Below are positions 45,501 to 57,500 of a stretch of 64,000 bases of DNA, piece by piece. The stretch covers positions 18,534 to 82,533 of the forward strand of contig NW_022204375.1 of assembly GCF_007655135.1 (NCBI RefSeq). The letters run 5' to 3'. Made by a program: the position numbers and the translations under genes. Below the pieces are notes generated by a model. The model ran no database searches, had not been told where the DNA came from, and saw only the letters and a program-made list of their open reading frames with translations. The DNA is from Punica granatum (Eukaryota > Streptophyta > Magnoliopsida > Myrtales > Lythraceae). How positions within the stretch are numbered: the stretch's first letter is position 1; each line of letters begins with the position of its first letter.

Positions 45501-48500
45501 TAGGGCGGAATCCCTTCGTTAGATCCCCACAAGGCCGAGTCCCTTCCATTGATCTTCCGTAGGGCCGAGTCCCTTCGTTAGATCCCCACATGGCCGAGTC
45601 CCTTTCATTGATCTTCCGTAGGGCCGAGTCCCTTCGTTAGATCCCCCACAGGGCGGAGTCCCTTCCATTGATCTTCCGTAGGGCCGAGTCCCTTCGTTAG
45701 ATCCCCACATGGCCGAGTCCCTTCCATTGATCTTCCGTAGGGCCGAGTCCCTTCGTTAGATCCCCACATGGCCGAGTCCCTTTCATTGATCTTCCGTAGG
45801 GCCGAGTCCCGTCGTTAGATCCCCCCTAGGGCAGAGTCCCTTCCTTTGATCTTCCGTAGGGCCGAGTCCCTTCGTTAGATTCCCTAGGGCCGAGTCCCTT
45901 CCTTTGATCTTCCGTAGGGCCGAGTCCCTTCGTTAGATCCCCCACAGGGCCGAGTCCCTTCCTTTGATCTTCGTAGGGCGGAATCCCTTCGTTAGATCCC
46001 CACAGGGCGAGTCCCTTCCATTGATCTTCCGTAGGGCCGAGTCCCTTCGTTAGATCCCCACATGGCCGAGTCCCTTTCATTGATATTCCGTAGGGCCGAG
46101 TCCCTTCGTTAGATCCCCCACAGGGCGGAGTCCCTTCCATTGATCTTCCGTAGGGCCGAGTCCCTTCGTTAGATCCCCACATGGCCGAGTCCCTTCCATT
46201 GATCTTCGGTAGGGCCGAGTCCAGTCGTTACATCCCCACAGGGCCGAGTCCCTTCCTTTGATCTTCGTAGGGCCGAGTCCCTTCGTTAGATCCCCACATG
46301 GCCGAGTCCCTTCCATTGATCTTCCGTAGGGCCGAGTCCCTTCGTTAGATCCCCACATGGCCGAGTCCCTTCCATTGATCTTCCGTAGGGCCGAGTCCCT
46401 TCGTTAGATCCCCACATGGCCGAGTCCCTTTCATTGATCTTCCGTAGGGCCGAGTCCCGTCGTTAGATCCCCCCTAGGGCAGAGTCCCTTCCTTTGATCT
46501 TCCGTAGGGCCGAGTCCCTTCGTTAGATTCCCTAGGGCCGAGTCCCTTCCTTTGATCTTCCGTAGGGCCGAGTCCCGTCGTTAGATCCTCACAGGGCCGA
46601 GTCCCTTACTTTGATCTTCCGTAGGGCCGAGTCCCGTCGTTAGATCCCCACAGGGCCGAGTCCCTTGCTTTGATCTTCTGTAGGGCGAGTCCCTTCCTTT
46701 GATCTTCGTAGGGCCGAGTCCCTTCGTTAGATCCCCACAGGGCCGAGTCCCTTCCTTTGATCTTCCGTAGGGCTGAGTCCCTTCGTTAGATCCCCCACAG
46801 GGCCGAGTCCCTTCCTTTGATCTTCGTAGGGCGGAGTCCCTTCGTTAGATCCCCCACAGGGCCGAGTCCCTTCCATTGATCTTCCGTAGGGCCGAGTCCT
46901 TTCGTTAGATCCCCACAGGGCCGAGTCCCTTCCATTGATCTTCCGTAGGGCCGAGTCCTTTCGTTAGATCCCCACAGGGCCAAGTCCCTTCCTTTGATCT
47001 TCCGTAGGGCCGAGTCCCGTAGTTAGATCCTCCCCAAGGCCGAGTCCCTTCCTTTGATCTTCCGTAAAGCCGAGTTCCGTCGTTAGATCCCCCCCCAGGG
47101 CCGAGTCTCTTTCTTTGATCTTCCGTAGGGCCGAGTCCCGTCGTTAGATCCCACCAAGGCCGAGTCCCTTCGTTGATCCCCGTAGGGCCGAGTCCCTTCG
47201 TTAGATCCCCCGTAGGGCCGAGTCCCTTCCTTTGATCTTCCGTAGGGCCGAGTCCTTCGTTAGATCCCACAGGGCCGAGTCCCTTCCTTTGATCTTCCGT
47301 AGGGCCGAGTCCCTTCGTTAGATCCCCACAGGGCCGAGTCCCTTCCTTTGATCTTCCGTAGGGCCGAGTCCCTTCGTTAGATCCCCACAGGGCCGAGTCC
47401 CTTCCTTTGATCTTCCGTAGGGCCGAGTCCCTTCGTTAGATCCCCCACAGGGCCGAGTCCCTTCCATTGATCTTCCGTAGGGCCGAGTCCCTTCGTTAGA
47501 TCCCCACAGGGCCGAGTCCTTCATTGATCTTCGTAGGGCCGAGTCCCTTCGTTAGATCCCCACAGGCCGAGTCCCTTCCATTGATCTTCCGTAGGGCCGA
47601 GTCCTTCGTTAGATCCCCACATGGCCGAGTCCCTTCCATTGATCTTCCGTAGGGCCGAGTCCCTTCGTTAGATCCCCACAGGCCGAGTCCCTTCCTTTGA
47701 TCTTCCGTAGGGCCGAGTCCCTTCGTTAGATCCCCACAGGGCCGAGTCCCTTCCATTGATCTTCCGTAGGGCCGAGTCCCTTCGTTAGATCCCCACATGG
47801 CCGAGTCCCTTCCATTGATCTTCCGTAGGGCCGAGTCCGTCGTTAGATCCCCACAGGGCCGAGTCCCTTCCTTTGATCTTCGTAGGGCCGAGTCCCTTCG
47901 TTAGATCCCCACATGGCCGAGTCCCTTCCATTGATCTTCCGTAGGGCCGAGTCCCTTCGTTAGATCCCACAGGGCCGAGTCCCTTCCATTGATCTTCCGT
48001 AGGGCCGAGTCCCGTCGTTAGATCCCACAGGGCCGAGTCCCTTCCTTGATCTTCCGTAGGGCCGAGTCCCTTCCTTTGATCTTCCGTAGGGCCGAGTCCC
48101 TTCGTTAGATCCCACAGGGCCGAGTCCTTCCTTGATCTTCCGTAGGGCCGAGTCCCTTCGTTAGATCCCCCACAGGCCGAGTCCCTTCCTTTGATCTTCG
48201 TAGGGCGGAGTCCCTTCGTTAGATCCCCACAGGGCCGAGTCCCTTCCATTGATCTTCCGTAGGCCGAGTCCCTTCGTTAGATCCCCACAGGGCCGAGTCC
48301 CTTCCTTTGATCTTCCGTAGGGCCGAGTCCCGTCGTTAGATCCCCCCAGGGCCGAGTCCCTTCCTTTGATCTTCCGTAGGGCCGAGTCCCTCGTTTAGAT
48401 CCCCCCAGGGCCGAGTCCCTTCCTTGATCTTCCGTAGGGCCGAGTCCCCGTCGTTAGATCCCCCCAGGGCCGAGTCCCTTCCTTTGATCTTCCGTAGGGC

Positions 48501-51500
48501 CGAGTCCCGTCGTTAGATCCCCACAGGGCCGAGTCCCTTCCTTTGATCTTTGTAGGGCCGAGTCCCTTCCTTTGATCTTCCGTAGGGCCGAGTCCCCTTC
48601 GTTAGATCCCCACAGGGCCGAGTCCCTTCCTTTGATCTTCCGTAGGGCCGAGTCCCTTCGTTAGATCCCCCACAGGGCCGAGTCCCTTCCTTTGATCTTC
48701 GTAGGGCCGAGTCCCTTCGTTAGATCCCCCACAGGGCCGAGTCCCTTCCATTGATCTTCCGTAGGGCCGAGTCCCTTCGTTAGATCCCCACATGGCCGAG
48801 TCCCTTCCATTGATCTTCCGTAGGGCCGAGTCCCTTCGTTAGATCCCCCCAGGGCCGAGTCCCTTCCTTTGATCTTCCGTAGGGCCGAGTCCCTTCGTTA
48901 GATCCCCTAGGGCCGAGTCCCTTCCTTTGATCTTCCGTAGGGCCGAGTCCCGTCGTTAGATCCCCACAGGGCCGAGTCCCTTCCTTTGATCTTCCGTAGG
49001 GCCGAGTCCCTTCGTTAGATCCCCCACAGGGCCGAGTCCCTTCCTTTGATCTTCGTAGGGCGGAGTCCCTTCGTTAGATCCCCCCAGGCCGAGTCCCTTC
49101 CTTTGATCTTCCGTAGGGCCGAGTCCCTTCGTTAGATCCCCACAGGGCCGAGTCCCTTCCTTTGATCTTCCGTAGGGCCGAGTCCCTTCGTTAGATCCCC
49201 CACAGGGCCGAGTCCCTTCCTTTGATCTTCCGTAGGGCCGAGTCCCTTCGTTAGATCCCCCACAGGGCCGAGTCCCTTCCTTTGATCTTCCGTAGGGCCG
49301 AGTCCCTTCGTTAGATCCCCACAGGGCCGAGTCCCTTCCATTGATCTTCCGTAGGGCCGAGTCCCTTCGTTAGATCCCCACATGGCCGAGTCCCTTCCAT
49401 TGATCTTCCGTAGGGCCGAGTCCCGTCGTTAGATCCCCCTAGGGCCGAGTCCCTTCCTTGATCTTCCGTAGGGCCGAGTCCCTTCGTTAGATCCCCCTAG
49501 GGCCGAGTCCCTTCCTTTGATCTTCCGTAGGGCCGAGTCCGTCGTTAGATCCCCACAGGGCCGAGTCCCTTCCTTTGATCTTCCGTAGGGCCGAGTCCCG
49601 TCGTTAGATCCCACAGGGCCGAGTCCCTTCCTTTGATCTTCCGTAGGGGGCCGAGTCCCTTCCTTTGATCTTCCGTAGGGCCGAGTCCTTCGTTAGATCC
49701 CCCAGGGCCGAGTCCCTTCCTTTGATCTTCCGTAGGGCCGAGTCCCTTCGTTAGATCCCCACAGGGCCGAGTCCCTTCCTTTGATCTTCGTAGGGCCGAG
49801 TCCCTTCGTTAGATCCCCACAGGGCCGAGTCCCTTCCATTGATCTTCCGTAGGGCCGAGTCCCGTCGTTAGATCCCCACAGGGCCGAGTCCCTTCCTTTG
49901 ATCTTCCGTAGGCCGAGTCCCGTCGTTAGATCCCCCCAGGGCCGAGTCCCTTCCTTTGATCTTCCGTAGGGCCGAGTCCCGTCGTTAGATCCCCCCAGGG
50001 CCGAGTCCCTTCTTTGATCTTCCGTAGGGCCGAGTCCCGTCGTTAGATCCCCCCCAGGGCCGAGTCCCTTCCTTTGATCTCCGTAGGGCCGAGTCCCGTC
50101 GTTAGATCCCCACAGGGCCGAGTCCCTTCCTTTGATCTTTTGTAGGCCGAGTCCCTTCCTTTGATCTTCGTAGGGCCGAGTCCCTTCGTTAGATCCCCAC
50201 GGGCCGAGTCCCTTCCTTTGATCTTCCGTAGGCCGAGTCCCTTCGTTAGATCCCCCACAGGGCCGAGTCCCTTCCTTTGATCTTCGTAGGGCCGAGTCCC
50301 TTCGTTAGATCCCCACAGGGCCGAGTCCCTTCCTTTGATCTTCCGTAGGGCCGAGTCCCTTCGTTAGATCCCCACAGGCCGAGAGTCCCTTCCATTGATC
50401 TTCCGTAGGGCCGAGTCCCGTCGTTAGATCCCCCCAGGGCCGAGTCCCTTCCTTTGATCTTCTTCGTAGGGCCGAGTCCCTTCGTTAGATCCCCCAGGGC
50501 CGAGTCCCTTCCTTGATCTTCCGTAGGGCCGAGTCCCTCGTTAGATCCCCCACAGGGCCGAGTCCCTTCCTTTGATCTTCCGTAGGGCCGAGTCCCGTCG
50601 TTAGATCCCCACAGGGCCGAGTCCCTTCTTTGATCTTCCGTAGGGCCGAGTCCCTTCGTTAGATCCCCCACAGGGCCGAGTCCCTTCCTTGATCTTCCGT
50701 AGGGCCGAGTCCCTTCGTTAGATCCCCACAGGGCCGAGTCCCTTCCTTTGATCTTCGTAGGGCCGAGTCCCTTCGTTAGATCCCCCACAGGCCGAGTCCC
50801 TTCCATTGATCTTCCGTAGGGCCGAGTCCCTTCGTTAGATCCCCCAGGGCCGAGTCCCTTCCATTGATCTTCCGTAGGGCCGAGTCCCTTCGTTAGATCC
50901 CCACAGGGCCGAGTCCCTTCCTTGATCTTCCGTAGGGCCGAGTCCCTCGTTAGATCCCCCAGGGCCGAGTCCCTTCCTTTGATCTTCCGTAGGGCCGAGT
51001 CCCTTCGTTAGATCCCCTAGGGCCGAGTCCCTTCCTTTGATCTTCCGTAGGGCCGAGTCCCGTCGTTAGATCCCCACAGGGCCGAGTCCCTTCCTTTGAT
51101 CTTCCGTAGGGCCGAGTCCCTCGTTAGATCCCCACAGGGCCGAGTCCCTTCCTTTGATCTTCGTAGGGCCGAGTCCCTCCTTTGATCTTCGTAGGGCCGA
51201 GTCCCTCGTTAGATCCCACAGGGCCGAGTCCCTTCCTTTGATCTTCCGTAGGGCCGAGTCCCTTCGTTAGATCCCCACAGGCCGAGTCCCTTCCTTTGAT
51301 CTTCCGTAGGGCCGAGTCCCTTCGTTAGATCCCCACAGGGCCGAGTCCCTTCCTTTGATCTTCCGTAGGGCCGAGTCCCTTCGTTAGATCCCCCACAGGG
51401 CCGAGTCCCTTCCTTTGATCTTCCGTAGGGCCGAGTCCCTTCGTTAGATCCCCCCAGGCCGAGTCCCTTCCTTGATCTTCCGTAGGGCCGAGTCCCGTCG

Positions 51501-54500
51501 TTAGATCCCCCCAGGGCCGAGTCCCTTCCTTTGATCTTCCGTAGGGCCGAGTCCCGTCGTTAGATCCCCCCCAGGGCCGAGTCCCTTCCTTTGATCTTCC
51601 GTAGGGCCGAGTCCCTCGTTAGATCCCCCCCAGGGCCGAGTCCCCTTTGATCCCCGTAGGGCCGAGTCCCTTCGTTAGATCCCCCATAGGGCGAGTCCCT
51701 TCCTTTGATCTTCCGTAGGGCCGAGTCCCTTCGTTAGATCCCACAGGGCCGAGTCCCTTCCTTTGATCTTCCGTAGGGCCGAGTCCCTTCGTTAGATCCC
51801 CACATGGCCGAGTCCCTTCCTTTGATCTTCCGTAGGGCCGAGTCCCTTCGTTAGATCCCCCACAGGCCGAGTCCCTTCCTTTGATCTTCCGTAGGGGAGT
51901 CCCTTCGTTAGATCCCCCACAGGGCCGAGTCCCTTCCTTTGATCTTCCGTAGGGCCGTCCCTTCGTTAGATCCCCACAGGGCCGAGTCCCTTCCATTGAT
52001 CTTCCGTAGGGCCGAGTCCCTTCGTTAGATCCCCCATGGGCCGAGTCCCTTCCTTTGATCTTCCGTAGGGCCGAGTCCCTCGTTAGATCCCCCACGGGCC
52101 GAGTCCCTTCCATTGATCTTCCGTAGGGCCGAGTCCCTTCGTTAGATCGTTAGATCCCCACAGGGCCGAGTCCCTTCCTTTGATCTTCCGTAGGGCCGAG
52201 TCCCTTCGTTAGATCCCCCAGGGCCGAGTCCCTTCCTTGATCTTCCGTAGGGCCGAGTCCTTCGTTAGATCCCCACAGGGCCGAGTCCCTTCCTTGATCT
52301 TCCGTAGGGCCGAGTCCCTTCCTTTGATCTTCGTAGGGCCGAGTCCCTTCGTTAGATCCCCACAGGGCCGAGTCCCTTCCTTGATCTTCCGTAGGGCCGA
52401 GTCCCTTCGTTAGATCCCCACAGGGCCGAGTCCCTTCCTTTGATCTTCCGTAGGGCCGAGTCCCGTCGTTAGATCCCCCCAGGGCCGAGTCCCTTCCTTT
52501 GATCTTCCGTAGGGCCGAGTCCCTTCGTTAGATCCCCAGGGCCGAGTCCCTTCCTTTGATCTTCCGTAGGGCCGAGTCCCTTCGTTAGATCCCCACAGGC
52601 CGAGTCCCTTCCTTTGATCTTCCGTAGGGCCGAGTCCCGTCGTTAGATCCCCACAGGCCGAGTCCCTTCCTTTGATCTTCCGTAGGGCCGAGTCCCGTCG
52701 TTAGATCCCCACAGGCCGAGTCCCTTCCTTTGATCTTCGTAGGGCCGAGTCCCTTCGTTAGATCCCCCAGGGCCGAGTCCCTTCCTTTGATCTTCCGTAG
52801 GGCCGAGTCCCTTCGTTAGATCCCCACAGGGCCGAGTCCCTTCCTTTGATCTTCCGTAGGGCCGAGTCCTTCGTTAGATCCCCCCAGGGCCGAGTCCCTT
52901 CTTGATCTTCCGTAGGGCCGAGTCCCGTCGTTAGATCCCCCCCAGGGCCGAGTCCCTTCCTTTGATCTTCCGTAGGGCCGAGTCCCGTCGTTAGATCCCC
53001 ACAGGGCCGAGTCCCTTCCTTTGATCTTTTGTAGGGCTGAGTCCCTTCCTTTGATCTTCCGTAGGGCCGAGTCCCTTCGTTAGATCCCCACAGGGCCGAG
53101 TCCCTTCCTTTGATCTTCCGTAGGGCCGAGTCCCTTCGTTAGATCCCCCACAGGGCCGAGTCCCTTCCTTTGATCTTCCGTAGGGCCGAGTCCCGTCGTT
53201 AGATCCCCCCAGGGCCGAGTCCCTTCCTTTGATCTTCCGTAGGGCCGAGTGCCGTCGTTAGATCCCCACAGGGCCGAGTCCCTTCCTTTGATCTTCCGTA
53301 GGGCCGAGTCCCGTCGTTAGATCCCCCTAGGGCCGAGTCCCTTCCTTTGATCTTCCGTAGGGCCGAGTCCCGTCGTTAGATCCCCACAGGGCCGAGTCCC
53401 TTCCTTTGATCTTCCGTAGGGCCGAGTCCCGTCGTTAGATCCTCCCCAGGGCCGAGTCCCTTCCTTTGATCTTCCGTAGGGCCGAGTCCCTTCGTTAGAT
53501 CCCCACAGGGCCGAGTCCCTTCCTTTGATCTTCCGTAGGGCCGAGTCCCGTCGTTAGATCCCCCCAGGGCCGAGTCCCTTCCTTTGATCTTCCGTAGGGC
53601 CGAGTCCCGTCGTTAGATCCCCCACAGGGCCGAGTCCCTTCCTTTGATCTTCCGTAGGGCCGAGTCCCGTCGTTAGATCCCCACAGGGCCGAGTCCCTTC
53701 CTTTGATCTTCCGTAGGGCCGAGTCCCTTCCTTTGATCTTCCGTAGGGCCGAGTCCCGTCGTTAGATCCCCACAGGGCCGAGTCCCTTCCTTTGATCTTC
53801 CGTAGGGCCGAGTCCCTTCGTTAGATCCCCACAGGGCCGAGTCCCTTCCTTTGATCTTCCGTAGGGCCGAGTCCCTTCGTTAGATCCCCCCCAGGGCCGA
53901 GTCCCTTCCTTTGATCTTCCGTAGGGCCGAGTCCCGTCGTTAGATCCCCACAGGGCCGAGTCCCTTCCTTTGATCTTCGTAGGGCCGAGTCCCGTCGTTA
54001 GATCCCCCAGGGCCGAGTCCCTTCCTTTGATCTTCCGTAGGGCCGAGTCCCTTCGTTAGATCCCCACAGGGCCGAGTCCCTTCCTTTGATCTTCGTAGGG
54101 CCGAGTCCCTTCGTTAGATTCCCTAGGGCCGAGTCCCTTCCTTTGATCTTCCGTAGGGCCGAGTCCCGTCGTTAGATCCCCACAGGGCCGAGTCCCTTCC
54201 TTTGATCTTCCGTAGGGCCGAGTCCCTTCGTTAGATCCCCAGGGCCGAGTCCCTTCCTTTGATCTTCCGTAGGGCCGAGTCCCTTCGTTAGATCCCCACA
54301 GGGCCGAGTCCCTTCCTTTGATCTTCCGTAGGGCCGAGTCCCTTCGTTAGATCCCCCACAGGGCCGAGTCCCTTCCTTGATCTTCCGTAGGGCCGAGTCC
54401 CTTCGTTAGATCCCCCAGGGCCGAGTCCCTTCCTTTGATCTTCCGTAGGGCCGAGTCCCTTCGTTAGATCCCCACAGGCCGAGTCCCTTCCTTTGATCTT

Positions 54501-57500
54501 CCGTAGGGCCGAGTCCCTCGTTAGATCCCCCACAGGGCCGAGTCCCTTCCTTTGATCTTCCGTAGGGCCGAGTCCCGTCGTTAGATCCCCACAGGGCCGA
54601 GTCCCTTCCTTTGATCTTCCGTAGGGCCGAGTCCCTCGTTAGATCCCCTGGGCCGAGTCCCTTCCTTTGATCTTCCGTAGGGCCGAGTCCCTTCGTTAGA
54701 TCCCCAGGGCCGAGTCCCTTCCTTTGATCTTCCGTAGGGCCGAGTCCCTTCGTTAGATCCCCACAGGGCCGAGTCCCTTCCTTTGATCTTCGTAGGGCCG
54801 AGTCCCTTCGTTAGATCCCCCACAGGGCCGAGTCCCTTCCTTTGATCTTCGTAGGGCCGAGTCCCTTCGTTAGATCCCCCCAGGGCCGAGTCCCTTCCTT
54901 TGATCTTCCGTAGGGCCGAGTCCCTTCGTTAGATCCCCCACGGGCCGAGTCCCTTCCTTTGATCTTCCGTAGGGCCGAGTCCCTTCGTTAGATCCCCACA
55001 GGGCCGAGTCCCTTCCTTTGATCTTCCGTAGGGCCGAGTCCCTTCGTTAGATCCCCCACAGGGCCGAGTCCCTTCCTTGATCTTCCGTAGGGCCGAGTCC
55101 CTTCGTTAGATCCCCACAGGGCCGAGTCCCTTCCATTGATCTTCCGTAGGGCCGAGTCCCTCGTTAGATCCCCCCCAGGCCGAGTCCCTTCCTTGATCTT
55201 CCGTAGGGCCGAGTCCCTTCGTTAGATCCCCACAGGGCCGAGTCCCTTCCTTTGATCTTCCGTAGGGCCGAGTCCCTCGTTAGATCCCCCCAGGGCCGAG
55301 TCCCTTCCTTGATCTTCCGTAGGGCCGAGTCCCGTCGTTAGATCCCCACAGGGCCGAGTCCCTTCCTTTGATCTTCCGTAGGGCCGAGTCCCTTCGTTAG
55401 ATCCCCCTAGGGCCGAGTCCCTTCCTTTGATCTTCCGTAGGCCGAGTCCCTTCGTTAGATCCCCACAGGGCCGAGTCCCTTCCTTTGATCTTCCGTAGGG
55501 CCGAGTCCCGTCGTTAGATCCCCCACAGGGCCGAGTCCCTTCCTTTGATCTTCCGTAGGGCTGAGTCCCTTCGTTATCCCCCCCAGGGCCGAGTCCCTTC
55601 CTTTGATCTTCCGTAGGGCCGAGTCCCTTCGTTAGATCCCACAGGGCCGAGTCCCTTCCTTTGATCTTCCGTAGGCCGAGTCCCTTCCTTGATCTTCCGT
55701 AGGGCCGAGTCCCTTCGTTAGATCCCCACAGGGCCGAGTCCCTTCCTTTGATCTTCCGTAGGCCGAGTCCCTTCGTTAGATCCCCCACAGGGCCGAGTCC
55801 CTTCCTTTGATCTTCCGTAGGGCCGAGTCCCTTCGTTAGATCCCCCACAGGGCCGAGTCCCTTCCATTGATCTTCCGTAGGGCCGAGTCCCTTCGTTAGA
55901 TCCCCCACAGGGCCGAGTCCCTTCCTTGATCTTCCGTAGGGCCGAGTCCCGTCGTTAGATCCCCCACAGGCCGAGTCCCTTCCTTTGATCTTCCGTAGGG
56001 CCGAGTCCCTTCGTTAGATCCCCCACAGGGCCGAGTCCCTTCCTTTGATCTTCGTAGGGCGTAGGGCCGAGTCCCTTCGTTAGATCCCCCACAGGGCCGA
56101 GTCCCTTCCATTGATCTTCCGTAGGGCCGAGTCCCTTCCTAGATCCCCACAGGGCCGAGTCCCTTCCTTTGATCTTCCGTAGGGCCGAGTCCCGTCGTTA
56201 GATCCCCCCAGGGCCGAGTCCCTTCCTTTGATCTTCCGTAGGGCCGAGTCCCGTCGTTAGATCCCCACAGGGCCGAGTCCCTTCCTTTGATCTTCCGTAG
56301 GGCCGAGTCCCGTCGTTAGATCCCCCCAGGGCCGAGTCCCTTCCTTTGATCTTCCGTAGGGCCGAGTCCCGTCGTTAGATCCCCACAGGGCCGAGTCCCT
56401 TCCTTTGATCTTCCGTAGGGCCGAGTCCCTTCGTTAGATCCCCCACAGGGCCGAGTCCCTTCCTTTGATCTTCCGTAGGGCCGAGTCCCTTCGTTAGATC
56501 CCCACAGGCCGAGTCCCTTCCTTTGATCTTCCGTAGGGCCGAGTCCCGTCGTTAGATCCCCCCCAGGGCCGAGTCCCTTCCTTTGATCTTCCGTAGGGCC
56601 GAGTCCCGTCGTTAGATCCCCCCAGGCCGAGTCCCTTCCTTTGATCTTCCGTAGGGCCGAGTCCCGTCGTTAGATCCCCACAGGGCAGTCCCTTCCTTGA
56701 TCTTTTGTAGGCCGAGTCCCTTCCTTTGATCTTCCGTAGGGCCGAGTCCCGTCGTTAGATCCCCACAGGGCCGAGTCCCTTCCTTTGATCTTCCGTAGGG
56801 CCGAGTCCCTTCGTTAGATCCCCCACAGGGCCGAGTCCCTTCCTTTGATCTTCCGTAGGGCCGAGACCCGTCGTTAGATCCCCCACAGGGCCGAGTCCCT
56901 TCCTTTGATCTTCCGTAGGGCCGACTCCCGTCGTTAGATCCCCACAGGGCCGTGTCCCTTCCTTTGATCTTCCGTAGGGCCGAGTCCCGTCGTTAGATCC
57001 TCCCCAGGGCCGAGTCCCTTCCTTTGGTCTTCCGTAAGGCTGAATCCCGTCGTTAGATCCCCACATGGCCGAGTCCCTTCCTTTGATCTTCCGTAGGGCC
57101 GAGTCCCTTCGTTAGATCCCCCAGGGCCGAGTCCCTTCCTTTGATCTTCCGTAGGGCCGAGTCCCTTCGTTAGATCCCACAGGGCCGAGTCCCTTCCTTT
57201 GATCTTCCGTAGGGCCGAGTCCCGTCGTTAGATCCCCCCAGGGCCGAGTCCCATCCTTTGATCTTCCGTACGGCCGAGTCCCGTCGTTAGATCCCCCCCA
57301 GGGCCGAGTTTCTTCCTTTGATCTTCCGTAGGGCCGAGTCCCGTCGTTAGATCCCCCACAGGGCCGAGTCCGTTCCTTTGATCTTCCGTAGGGCCGAGTC
57401 CCTTCGTTAGATCCCCCACAGGCCGAGTCCCTTCCTTTGATCTTCCGTAGGGCCGAGTGCCGTCGTTAGATCCCCACAGGGCCGAGTCCCTTCCTTTGAT

